A stretch of DNA of 64,000 bases from Moniliella sp. 'wahieum' (taxonomy: Eukaryota > Basidiomycota > Moniliellomycetes > Moniliellales > Moniliellaceae): positions 124,001 to 188,000 of the forward strand of contig RSEE01000077.1 of assembly GCA_003971905.1 (NCBI GenBank). Reading direction: 5' to 3'. The notes below the pieces were generated by a model. The model was not told the origin of the DNA. It was given only the letters and a program-made list of their open reading frames with translations, and did no database searches. Of this stretch, positions 22,618-33,806 are shown one piece after another. A program made the translations under genes and the position numbers. Positions within the stretch are counted from its first letter, which is position 1. Each line of letters starts with the position of its first letter.

Positions 22618-25600
22618 TGGCCGCCGCCCCCGTCGCAGCCCAGACGCCCAGGCCGCTGCCTCGCCCTCTGCCCTTGCTCTGGACGAAGCACGCGCTGAGG
22701 GCGCGGCCGAGCTGCAGGTGCATCGCAGCAACCTGCCCACATTTCTCTATCTCCCTCCTTCAGCCGTGCCCCTGGAAGCCCCCTCAACCGCCGCACTTGC
22801 GTGACTATCTGCCTATCTGCTCTATGCTACCGGCTTTGTCGCCGCCTTCATTTCGGGCGGCGGCCAGATCTCCATCGATCTCCTCTACGGTCTCAAGTGG
22901 ACCAATGGTCTCACTGCCGTCGGTGCCACGCCACATTCTATGATGTCCTCTTCCGTCTTGCTGCTGGCTCATTAGCATTGTCGGTCTCGTCCAGGCCGTG
23001 CTCACATGGACCTTCCTCACTTGCTTCAGCGCCGCCAGTCACCTGATGAGCATGCGCCTCCAACATGCGTACGTGGCCAGCATGCTCAGCCAGGACGCCA
23101 CCTACTTGACATTCATGGTCCGGGTGAAATTGCCACCCGGGCTGGCAAAGACATCAACCTCATCCGTGTTGGATGGGGCGAGAAGGTGGCATACTTGATC
23201 TGGGCTTGCGCCACCCTGATTGCTGCCCTGATCTCTCCTTTTGCAATGCCGATCGCATGGCCGGCGTCTTGTTTAGTATGATCCCTTTCTGATCATGGCA
23301 TTTGGTTGCTTGGGTACTTTTCCGAAAAGGTGTCGGCACCCGCGCTGCGCCTCGAAGGCCTGACAGGCAACTTGGTCGAACAAGCATCTCTTCCGTCCGC
23401 ATCCAGTCGTTTGGCATGAACGGCCCCCTGCTTAAAAAGCTCAACGATGACCTGCTTCGTCGTCTTGCCCGACTTGGAATTGGGCGTGCGTTCCTCAAGA
23501 GCTGCGAGGTGTCGATCGTTTATTTCGTCATTTTTATCGCTACTCGTTGGGCCTGTACTATGCCGGGGTCATCGTTCAGGACGGCAAGAGTATCGGTTCG
23601 GCCTTGACCAGTTTTTGGAACTCGTTCAACTCGCTTTTTGCCCTGGCCAACGTGGCACCCCACATTCCTACCCTGCTGGATGCCCATGCTTCGCTCCAAG
23701 TCTTGCGCAACTCGATTCGAACGCGTACCGTACATTGATGTGCGCGACCCTTCGGGTCTGCAGCCGTCCAAGCCGAGCTTCTCGGTTCCGAAGCTGTCTC
23801 TGAAGCCAAAGCTCGTCGACCGCTGGCGTTCGTTCCGGCCCCCCCGTGGACTTGAGACAGGTAACGTTTGCTTACCCCGCCCGACCGAACGTGGCGTCAC
23901 TCAAGGATGTGACGTGCACGTGCCCGGTGGCCGGGTTACTGCGCTGGTCGGGCCGTCGGGGTCAGGTAAGAGCACGATCGCAGTCTCTTGTTGCGTGAAT
24001 ACGACCCTTATGTTCCTCCCAACCCGTCGGACTTGGCATACGAGGTGATGCGCGCGAAAGAGGAGAAGAAACAGCACGCCCTCGACGGCGAGACAGAGGA
24101 CACACCTCCTTTTTGGCGAAAGTGGCGTTCCCCTCCCGAGCAGACGGATGCAGAAAAGAAAGGCGACGATGGCATGGACTCTCGATCTGTCTCGAGCCAG
24201 TCGAAGAACAGCAAAGGTACAAGGGAGCGGTCAGGTCCTGTTTGGCGGACACGATGTCCGCCAACTCAACCTCCGTTGGCTCCGATCCCAAGTCGCTGTC
24301 GTCCAGCAAAACCCTTCGATCTTCACCGCCTCGGTATTTGAGAATGTAGCCGCTGGGCTGACGGGGACAGAGTGGGAATACTTCCCTGACTTGGATGGCG
24401 CACCCGATGCCCCCCCTGAACGCGTGGCACGGAAACAAGTCGTTGCTGAAAAAGTCAAGGAGGCCCTGATCAAAGCGCAGGCTTACGAGTTTGTCCAGAA
24501 CCTCCCCGAAGGATGGGACACGCAAGTATCCGGAGGCCGCACTGGTGTCCTTTCTGGCGGTCAGCGGCAACGCATCGCGATTGCCCGTGCGCTCATCAAA
24601 CAGCCTCTCGTCCTTCTCCTGGACGAGGCAACTTCTGGTACGTGCCCCTCCCTCTTTTTTACCAGGAGACGCGGTGCGGTGTGACCTGACCCCTTCCATA
24701 GCTCTGGACAGTGCAACCGAAGAAAAAATTAAGCTCATGTTGGAACAGGAACAGGCGGAGCGCGGCATGACCTGCATTATCATGCGCATCGCTTGTCGAC
24801 CGTCAAGAATGCCGACAAGATCGTGGTCATTACCAATGGGTCCAAGGTGGATGAGGGCACCTACGACGAACTGATGCAGCCAGGGCGGGAGAACCAGGTG
24901 TACCGCAACATGGTTCTCCAACAACGTTCCATCGTGCACAAGGACCCCTCGGGAACACCATTGGACGAGACAAAGGACCGAGCGGAGGGCAACGAGTCAG
25001 ACTGTGCCACGCCGGCTGCCACGGTCGTATTGAGCGACGTTACCACTCTTCCGGCCGAACCGGTACACGCCTCCTCCTCTCCTACCACCAAGCACATTGT
25101 GCCTGACCCCTCTACCAACAAGCACGACTTTGCTGTCCAGATCGGACGCAATACCGCCACCACCCACCCACCTACTTTTGCCCCTTCTCGACCCGGCTCC
25201 AGCTCCCGAATCGTCCGAGCAGGCGGACCCTGCCCAGTTGCCGCACGTCGGCGTCTGGCCGCGTTCCGCACTTTGATCTACTACATCTCCCTTCACCCGT
25301 GGCAGTTCCTGATTGGCTTTGTGGCGAGTTTGGGCGTGGGAGCATCGTTGCCGGTGAGTGGGTGGATGGTGGGCAAGGCGGTGGGCTTCCTCAGTATCCA
25401 CGATAACAATCATCTCATGCGGCACGAGACGGAACGGTGGGCACTGTGGTTCTTTGTGTTGGCCATTGATTCTGTTTGTTGCCCTTCTAGCCTCGTTCTT
25501 TTTGGAAAACGTGTCGGAAAGTATGAGCCGGGTGATTCGCGCCGATGCACTGGCCAAGTTGTTGCGACAAGAAATTGGCTTTTTCGATGCGGAAGGTACT

Positions 25601-27007
25601 GGCGCCGGTGGACTTACTGCGGCAGTAGCTAACCACCCAACCGCCGTCGCCGCCGCTTCGGGCGCCGTCTTGTTCCAAGTCCTCAATACCGCTGCCAATG
25701 TGCTCGGAAGCGTGATTATGACCTTCATCCTCAGCTGGAAGATGGCCGTGGTGGTCTTATCTCCAATTGTTTTGTTGTGTATCGGGATGGCTCAATGTGG
25801 TGATGCTCCAAGGGTTTGAGACGCGCGCTCAACAACCTCTCGACCGCGCGGCAAGCTACATTGCGGAAAACATGGATTCCATCCGGACCGTCGCTGCGCT
25901 CGGAAGGGAAGCCGAGACAATGCGTGTGTTTGCAGCCCGAGCCAAGGCGGACAAGAGTAGGACGATGTACCTGCTTGCCGGCTCGCTTGGGTTTAGTCTC
26001 GGAAACTCGTTGGTCTACTTTGTCTGTGCTTGGGATTCTTCTGGGGTGGCCACCTGCTCGCTTCGGGACAGCTGAGCCTGTCCAAAATGTACGCCGGGAT
26101 CGAGGGCGCGTTCATTGGCGCCTTCTCCTCGGGAAAAATCTTAACTTATGTCCCGGACTATGGGCGGGCATTTGCTTCCCTCCGCACTCTTACCGCCTGG
26201 GCCCAACGCACACCGCGCATCGCTTACCTCCCTCCTCCGACTCCGCTCTCTCCGTCCGACTTGGCCGCCATGCCCCAGGGTGACATCACCTTTGATCATG
26301 TCGAGATGCGCTATCCGATGCGGCCTAAGCACCCGGCTCTCAAGGACCTCTGTCTCACCCTCAAGCAGGTCAGACGACGGCGTTTTGCGGACCCAGCGGG
26401 TCAGGTAAGAGTTCCATCTTGGCCTGCTGCAGCGTACTACGATCCGAGCAAAGGTGCCGTACGATTGAACGGGATCGACGCTCGTAGTGTGCCACTGGAA
26501 CAACTGCGAAGCCGAATGGCCTATGTCAGCCAAGACGCCGTCTGTTCTCCGGCTCGATCTTTTGGAACTTGTCCCTCGGCGCTAACCAGCCCGAAGAAGT
26601 CACCCAAGAACAGGTCGAAGCGGCTTGTCGCGAAGCTCACATTCTTGACTTTGTTCGTGGCCTCCCAGACGGGTTCGAGACGGACATTGGGTACAAGGGA
26701 GCCCAGTTGTCTGGCGGTCAAAAACAGCGCTTGTGCATTGCACGTGCGCTCATGCGCAATCCTGATATTTTGATCTTGGACGAAGCTACCAGTGCGCTCG
26801 ATACCGAGTCCGAGCGTCGGTCCAAGCTGCTCTCGATCGAGCCGCTCGCGGTCGCACCACTTGCATCATTGCTCATCGCCTCACACCATCCGACACGCTC
26901 ATACCATCAACGTCATTGAAGATGGCGTCTGTGTCGAGTCGGGATCCCACAACGAACTCTTGGCACGCCAAGGACGATACTACGACTTGATCCAGGCACA
27001 GCTATGA
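22618..27007 (+). CDS. Full-size ABCB-type transporter (MDR/STE6-like)
   Basis: A membrane exporter with two halves, TMD-NBD-TMD-NBD, like fungal multidrug or a-factor exporters. TMD1 spans about 22800-23700. NBD1 has Walker [10 protein letters not shown] (23950-23976), VVQQNPSIF, the signature [16 protein letters not shown] and Walker [12 protein letters not shown] 64-bp GTACGT intron (24638-24701) interrupts the codon before LDSATEEK. Between Walker A and the Q-loop of NBD1 is a charged, Ser-rich insertion of about 75 residues. The inter-domain linker (24900-25220) is Thr/Ser/Pro-rich. TMD2 covers about 25280-26160. NBD2 has [28 protein letters not shown] and the H-loop region, and ends YYDLIQAQL. 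Many one-base breaks shift the frame, and NBD2 Walker A is readable only across one of them. About 1,430 residues. Substrate unknown. Confidence 0.93.
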
Positions 27008-27626
27008 GTCTGTGAACCTGTGAGCCTGTGTGTCTATGAGCCTGTGAGCTCGTGAGGTACGCGCTGGGAGCTGTGTGCTGCGTGTTGGATTCAGCTTTCA
27101 TTGCCCGCTTTGCTTGCAGTTGTCTGCTTGGGCATAGGCTCCCTTATCCCCCCCTGTCTTATCCGTACGACATGCGATATCTTGCCCGCCAACTTTACAG
27201 CGATAAACCAACCCTCTTGCCATGAATCACTACTTCCTGGTCGCTACCTGTATGGTCGTGTCACCCTCTCCTTGTGTTGCATGTTAGTTTACTGGGTACT
27301 CTTTTCATTTTCATTGGAATGTGATAGGGGCTAGGATCGGCCCCTACTAGGAATCCTCCCGTCCATGCCTTTTTGGTAGAGAAGAACACGCGGTGTCTCT
27401 CAAGAGAGCACAAGGTGGGTTTGAGAATCGTCGCTAGCAGCAAAGTGAGTGGAATGTGCTGGATGAGGGGCTGAGTCAAAGGTAGCCTGTTGGGAGGGTC
27501 GCGCTTTGGTCTCTGTCGGCATTGGTTATGTCAAGAGCGAAAAGGCGGCCCTTTCATTACTGGAAGATAGCAAGCAGACAATAGGCCGGCTCGCGATAAA
27601 GCAATGACTACCGCACGCAAAAAGAA
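27008..27626. other. 3' region of the ABC transporter gene
   Basis: Begins with tandem GTGAGCCTGTG/TATGAGCCTGTG units (27010-27055). No coding region or RNA is supported up to the tRNA gene. Confidence 0.5.
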
Positions 27627-27713
27627 TGCTTCAAAGGGGAATCGAACCCCTGTCATATCGACACAACACTGGCGTGATGGCAACGATATAGTATACCACT
27701 AACCCATTGAAGC
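27627..27713 (-). tRNA. tRNA-Gly(GCC) with 16-nt intron
   Basis: The minus strand folds as a cloverleaf. The acceptor stem GCTTCAA/TTGAAGC has discriminator A, and the D-loop is GGTTAGTGGTATACT. The anticodon stem is TATCG/CGATA with loop TTGCCAT (anticodon GCC), and the T-arm is AGGGG-TTCGATT-CCCCT. A 16-nt intron (complement 27662-27677) sits one base after the anticodon, the canonical position. Mature length is 71 nt, typical for glycine tRNA. A-box and B-box sequences (TRGYNNARNNG-like and GGTTCGATTCC) are present for Pol III. Confidence 0.92.
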
Positions 27714-28365
27714 TTGTGGTTGGGGTTTGCATACATTTAATTCCACCATGTGGTTGGCTCCAGCCGTGTGTCCTACCTCTACCTGGATTGGAACGGGGAG
27801 AGGTAAGGCAACGATGGCAGCACATGGTACACTTGTCTCTCAGTAAAACGACAGACCAGCGAGTGTGACGAATGGCGAAGGAGTTGGCAGAGAAGGAGGG
27901 GACCCGGGAGAAAGAGACGTCGGCCTACACCTCGTCTTTTCGTCTGCACCCGCGCAAACAGAGTGGGTTGCAGTGGGGAATGCCGATCGAGGATGCCAAG
28001 CTCGGCTTCGATAGTCGGTTGATCCGGACGAATTGTCCACTGGCCTCACATCCAAACACATCGAGACGACCCTATTCCGCAGCTGGGCCTAGTCTGTGTC
28101 GGGCAGCGCCGCCACGCCAGTGGTGATGGGCTTAAGGGAACTCACAACATCATAGCTTTCAGTCACCCTATGTCGTGCTCGTTCTCCAGCTCGGTCAGCG
28201 ACAATGCGTGGCCCTCTGTCCGCTCTGCTATGTCTAGTGTGCTTGCTGCCTCGCTTGCGTCTGGACCTGGGGGAGACGGAGATGCAAAGCAGGAAACGAT
28301 TATTTTCTTCAGTGGGTTTATTATACGGCCGGACGGGTAATGACTGACCACGGCAGGGGTGTAGG
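27714..28365. other. Intergenic region between tRNA-Gly and the zinc transporter gene
   Basis: No conserved gene. On the minus strand an AATAAA-type signal (complement of 28317-28322) lies about 45 bp past the proposed stop of the zinc transporter, consistent with its 3' untranslated region. Confidence 0.5.
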
Positions 28366-30694
28366 TTAGGGGGCTGCTGGTACATGCACCAGCGGGAAAG
28401 TGGAGGCAGCTGACGAGGAGCGCGACGCCCCTGTCGACGAGGCACCGTTCGTTCCATTGGGAGAAGAGACGGCCTGCCTGGCGCTGCTTGTCCGCTGGGA
28501 GATACGGCCTTGGGGCGCCAATCCACTTGCACGGCTACCTGCGCCAATCCTGCCACCCGCGCCCGCAGTAGCTTCTCCACCACCACCGCCGTCTGCTCAG
28601 GCGCAACCTGCGACACGGCCGGGTCCACCACCTGCACCCGAAGCGAACCCTGAAGGCGCTCCCCGTCTTGCGGGTAAAACGCGGGCTCGAGTAGGATGTG
28701 ACCGCCCCACTGCTCAGCAGTGCATCCAGTGCCTCGGCCACCTCTTCCGCCTGCTCGGCACTCAACCCCAGACTCAAGATCCGGCTCGCATCGCTCAGCA
28801 AGGGAAGGACCGAGCCAAAGATCAACAGAGCAATCAATAACGACGCGATCGGGTCAAACCCAGTCCAGCCAAACTTTTTAATCAGCAGTGTGGACAGGAT
28901 CACCCCCACCGAACCAAGCGTGTCGGCCATTACGTGGAGGTAGACACCCATCATGTTGTGCGAATGGCCATGGCCATGGCCGTGATCGTGATCGAGGCCG
29001 TGGCCGTGGTCGTGACCATGGGAGTGGCCGTGGTGGTGATGCGCATGTCCGCCCATAGCAAACATACCAAATAGGTTGACTGCCAGTCCAGCCGAGGAGA
29101 CAACGAGGAGCTGGGTCGAGTTGTGCATCACGGGCGGTTCAACAATCCGCTGCACCGCCTCAAACACGATGAACACCGAGATGAGCAGGAGAAAGACGCC
29201 ATTGGCAAAACCCGACAAGGTCTCGATCCGCCCACCACCTTCCACCTCGTGCGAACGCACACTCGCATACAACCCCATCCCAATCGCCAAGCAATCGAAA
29301 AACATGTGAATCGCATCTGAAATGAGCCCCAACGAGTTGGTCCATACCCCCCACAAAAGCTGGACCAACATAAACACCAAGTTGACCACCAGGAACTGGA
29401 ACAAGCTGCGTGACTCGCTTTGGGACCAGACCTGCCGCACTGTCCGACGCACTTCGCCTGCTCCGCGCTGCACCCACCGACCCAACGCGAGCACCGGTCC
29501 CTCGTCCCGTTCCGGACGACGTTTAGGATCGTACTCGGGCGAGAGGAGGAGAATGCTACTCGTGCCGCCGTAGATCAGGAGTCCAACCACTCCTTCCACC
29601 CATGCCATCTTGATTCGCCACGCTACTAGACCAATGATCGCAGTGGCCATAGTGGCTGCCAACCAGGCACGAGTGGCGCGTTGGTACGCCGTTCCATGTG
29701 GCTCGATCAGGGTGTGGAGCAACGGGTCGAGGACAAGGTAGGAAAGGGCAAGGAGAAGGTAGGCGGGCGCATGACCCGTACTCCCACTTGAGAAGGGGGA
29801 GAGAGAAGCGAGCGGGGGGAGGCCACCGTAGCCGGCCATTTGGAATAGAAGCGCCAGAGGCAAGACCAGGGCAGCGGCCAGGGCAGTGGCAAGTACATGT
29901 GCTCTCCGCTTGCCCTGGACAGCGTTGGCGACAGAGATGGTGATACGCTCCTGCTCAATCACGACCAGTGCATGGACCAAGAGGAGGAGATGGGCAAAGA
30001 TGGCGGTGACAGGTGAGTAGAAGCTGGCGGCCTGGTCTTGTTGCAGGAGAGATTGGAGATGAGGGCGGGTGTGAAGACGGCGCAGCGACGGCGGCAGGTC
30101 GTCCTCATCGTCGTCAAACAAAGAGCGGTGATCAGCAGGGCGGGCAATAGGGGTGGAAACGCCATGAGAAACGGTATAGATGAAGGAAACGCCCAGGGCG
30201 AAAAGGATGGTGAAGCCGCCATGGGAGCGCCGCGGAGGGAGCGCAACAAATCCACACCCCACACCTGACTGCCTTGTGTAAAGGCAATGACGAGGAGAGT
30301 GGGCAAGCGGGCGAGGCAGAGGCAGAGGAGGGCAAGCTGCGCAATAAGAAGGAGCGCAAGGACGACGACGAGGCGAGGCGCGAGGGAGGGGGCGATGCGA
30401 AGAGCGTGGTTGTACGGATGGGACCCAGGTCCAGGTGCGCAGCCAGAGGGCATGCACCACGGCAGCAGCGGGGAAGACGAGGGCGCAGATGGGCAGGACA
30501 CCGACTGCGGGCGCTGGCGCGGCCGGGGCAGCGGAGGCGACGGCGGCGGGCTGGAGGAGCCAATGGGCGACAAGCAGCGCGGCAGCAGCGAGCAGCGTCT
30601 TGTCGAACACGAGCGCCAGCAGCAGGTCGATGGGGATGCGCGGCCGGGCGGACGCGCCGAGGTCGAGCTCGCTGACGCGCACGCGCGCCCGCAT
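28366..30694 (-). CDS. MSC2: MSC2-like cation diffusion facilitator (zinc transporter)
   Basis: MSC2 proteins form a zinc transporter of the ER/early secretory pathway with the CDF partner ZRG17. This protein has an N-terminal set of extra membrane spans (about 30690-29600) followed by a classical six-span CDF module. Zinc-site motifs are visible in TM2 (LISDAIHMFFDC) and TM5 (YLHVMADTLGSVGVI). A His-rich loop (HAHHHHGHSHGHDHGHGLDH and onward, about 28960-29045) lies between TM4 and TM5. Two compensating breaks near 30400 and 30230 move a hydrophobic stretch (LVVVLALLLIAQLALLCLC) out of the main frame. A break near 28670 moves the C-terminal domain (LRVQVVDPAV...). A further break would give the stop at 28366; without it the frame runs to 28089, past a polyadenylation-type signal. 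The 3' end is therefore provisional. About 775 residues. Confidence 0.88.
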
Positions 30695-31052
30695 GGGGGA
30701 TCCGCAAGGGCGGTGGCGATCATGTCGGCTCAGCGGGGCGGCGGGGTGTGGTGGCGGTGGGGGCGAAGGCGCTGGGCACCGCCCCGGTTAGGCGGGCGTC
30801 CGACGTGACGGAGGTGATGGCCGGTGATGGCCGCCGTCACCGCCGCAATATTTCACTTGGGCGTGGAGCATTTGCCCGCACACTGGCGCCGTGCCGCGCG
30901 GCTGGCCAGCCCACCGCTAGCCCATCGGTGCAGCCCATCGCACCACCACCACCACCACCACCGTCTTCACCACCACCATCTCCTGTCCCCCCCACGCACA
31001 ACGCCTGGCGCGTTCCGATTTCTGTTCGACCCATTCACCTCTATTTACGGCC
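30695..31052. other. Divergent intergenic region
   Basis: Short shared upstream region of the zinc transporter (-) and the coiled-coil gene (+). It contains a CAC trinucleotide run (30941-30963) and TGATGGCCG direct repeats near 30814-30831. No gene seen. Confidence 0.45.
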
Positions 31053-32835
31053 ATGTCCACCCGCCTGTCCCGCCGCCACTCGCGCTCCGCGTCGACGCGT
31101 GCGTCCGTGCAGGATGTGGCACTGCTTTTCGCCCCGCCTTCGGCCCCCCTCCGCCCGCCCCCACCAAGCGCGCCAGCCACCACGAGCGCCACGCCAGTCT
31201 CTGGAGAGCAGGACCTTCTCACTATTCCCGGAAGCTACTCATCAGCTGACCAGCGCAAATCTTTCCGCCTCTCCCGCGGCTCTGTGGCGAGTGCTTCGGT
31301 TTTGTTTGCGGCTTGTGCCCAGCAGCCCTTCCTCGAAGCGGTTGCTGCGCATGAGCTGAATCTCGGCGACCGCCAATCTGCCTTGGACAGACTCGAGGGA
31401 CGCTCCCTCTGCCGCTCGCTGGACGAGCCTGCCCCGCCCACCCTCCTTCCCCCACCTACCCCAACAGCAGCTGAGTCCTGCCCCTCACCACCCATGGGCA
31501 AGCCCTTCACACTCTCCTCGAGGAGGAAGAGAAGAAGAGGAAGAAAACAAGGAGAGGCGGAGAAAGAGGCGCGGAGACAGCTCTGGTCAGAGCCCTCCAT
31601 CCTTGTCTCTCCCCGCTCCCGCCCCACTCCCCTAAACATACCCCGAGAGCATGCCCATCTGCGAGCTTGTCTCGAGCAAAACGAGAGGCAGCATACCATC
31701 CAAGCCCGTTCCTGGAACAGGAACGGGAAAAGATGGCCGCGCGCATTCAATCACTCGAGATGCTGGTGGCGCACTCCCAAGAAGGCCAAAAATCAAGCCA
31801 AACTAAAGTCGAGGAGCTGGAGGAGCTCCTGACTCTTACCCAAGCGCGAGCGCGATACATATCTCGACGATATTGCTGGCTGGAAGCAGCGCTGCGCCGA
31901 GTTGGAGGGTAAGCTTGCTGCCGGACGGAACGGGCCGATGACCAAAGCCCGCCTCCGCGCTGGCCTTGCTGCCAAGGCGCTGAGGATGGCTAGCAACCTC
32001 CCAGCAGACAGCGCAGCGCCTGAACTACCCCGGCCGAGTTGGGCCCGGCCTTGGTCTCCCTCCGCGACGGTGCGAGCGCTCTGCACCCATTCCGCAACCT
32101 GTTGGCCCTTCGCCCGAGGCCACTGTCCAGCTTCTGGGTGCCATGCGCCATCAAATCATTTCTCTTGCTCGCACCTGCCAAGGAACGGGAGGAGCACGCC
32201 CGCTCCCAGCCCCCCATCCTTGGGCCCCACACGAATGTCCCGAGTCAGCCGCACTACTGACTCCACCGCCTCGACTGCATCTACCTCCGGACTGCTTCGT
32301 CGGCTTCGGAACAGGGCCTGCACTCTCGGTATCTACGGTGCCCACCAGCCGGGACGGCAGCACATCCACCATCTGCTTTGAGCCCAAGTCCGATCAGACC
32401 ATGGTGCCTCCCTCTTCGGGTCGCACAAGCGCTCGTCCCTATCTGCACCACGAGAGACGGACTTCTGTCCGCACTGGACTTTTTCTGCCGCTACCCTTCA
32501 TCCCGTCAAACCGTGCGGCATCTTTCCCCTTCCCGGGAGTGAGGGGGAGGACATTTTCCAACTTGGACGAGAACTGACACTGCCACCGCTGTCGTGGGAA
32601 GCCAAGGACCTGCCACCGCTCGCCCCCGCAGCAGGAGGGTTTGCTGCAACTCACCTCACTAGCCTCCAGGGTTTGGGCGGCTACCTTTTCTCTCCTGCCT
32701 CTACTGCCTCCCCCACTTCCTCCGCCTCTGGTTCCGGCACGTCTGCGCCCCGCCGCTTGCCCCACACTGACCCTCGCGACCGCACCGGCGCACGTGCCCC
32801 TCTCTGCGCCCGAGGGCAGTATGGTCTTTATCTAA
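31053..32835 (+). CDS. Uncharacterised Ser/Pro-rich protein with coiled coil
   Basis: I do not recognise this gene. The start at 31053 opens a Ser/Arg-rich N-terminus, then Pro-rich sequence. A heptad-patterned segment (LEQEREKMAARIQSLEMLV, VEELEELLTL, WKQRCAELEGKLA; about 31705-31920) predicts a coiled coil. Downstream pieces are SLARTCQGTGG and SLQGLGGYLFSPAST, and the most plausible C-terminus is at 32833-32835. The segments lie in different frames, so several one-base breaks are needed, and their order is an inference from composition only. Support is therefore weak compared with its neighbours. Upstream lies the divergent zinc transporter gene; downstream is a minisatellite. Confidence 0.42.
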
Positions 32836-33806
32836 TTCTTTATTTCTTCGCTTCGCTGGTCGAAACGACAAAAACCATCTTTCGCCTGCATGATTCATAC
32901 ATTTACATTTCCCCTTCAAGCTTCACTTCAAGTTTCATCCCGCTTCAAGCTTCAAGCTTCAAGCTTCGTCGACTTCATCGACTTCATCCCGCTTCAAGCT
33001 TCAAGCTTCAAGCTTCATCGACTTCATCGACTTCATCCCGCTTCAAGCTTCAAGCTTCAAGCTTCAAGCTTCATTGAAGGACTTCATCATCGACATTCTT
33101 CTCTCCCTTGCCACTTTTCACATTTCACGCCCTCCATTCTAAGATCTAACAAAAAAGGTACCACCTCTTTGGTTTGTTGTGTTTTTCTCCCTCGTCCACG
33201 TGCGGCGTTACTTCTACTCAATTGGTTTCCCTTGGTACACCCAGACCACATGTAGCTAGTAGTCCGCGTGCACGTGTTTTGTTCGGCTGACTCTCTCGCC
33301 CACTCGATCCCTGCGTCGGTTGTCTTCCTCGGCAGACAGAGGTGGGCGTTGGACAGAGTGAAGGGTTGGGTCTTGGGTCTTAGGGCAGGAACCAAACCGG
33401 ACCCACTGAAAACCGGAAGGGGAAGGCAGCGAAACAGAAGTGGGAAAAGTCAGAGAAGGGAGGCGGGTGGGATTCGCACAGTGGCGCCCTCTGAAACCCT
33501 ATCGGGCGAGTGCGCGCCGCATGGCAGCGCCACCTGCTCCACATGTAGCTGGGCTGGGCGATGGTGCGATGGATGGGTGATGGCGTGCACCTCGTGGATG
33601 ACTCTGGCCCTTCGTTCATTGTTGCGGCCGCCGAGCGCCGGCCGAGCGCCCAAGGCAGCATGCCAGCCAGCCAGGGGAATGGGGCACTTGCGCGATGCCG
33701 CCTTTTCTGGCAGAAGGCACAGGCACGCGTCCGACGCCAGCCACTGCGTTATATAGATCGCACCGTCGCCTGTTTCGCGCTGCCCGATTTGTTCGCCCTT
33801 GCCCCC
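32836..33806. other. Intergenic region with a 49-bp minisatellite
   Basis: No gene supported. The main content is the TTCAAGC-based minisatellite at 32937-33075. The remainder is the upstream region of the FAD oxidoreductase gene; TTATATAGATC at 33750-33760, about 50 bp before the start codon, could be its TATA element. Confidence 0.5.
32937..33075. repeat. 49-bp minisatellite of TTCAAGC and TCGACTTCA units
   Basis: Nearly 2.8 copies of a 49-bp unit. Each unit starts ATCCCGCTTCAAGC, contains four CTTCAAG-type heptamers (AAGCTT at each junction) and ends in two CGACTTCAT units. Copies 1 and 2 differ by a single base (CGTCGAC versus CATCGAC). Short CTTCAAGCTTCAAGC blocks recur at about 36975-36992, 37945-37961, 42966-42996 and 50050-50062. 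Confidence 0.92.

Noticed and set aside
32937-33075. CRISPR-like array
   Set aside because: Units abut without unique spacers, and the genome is eukaryotic; it is a minisatellite.
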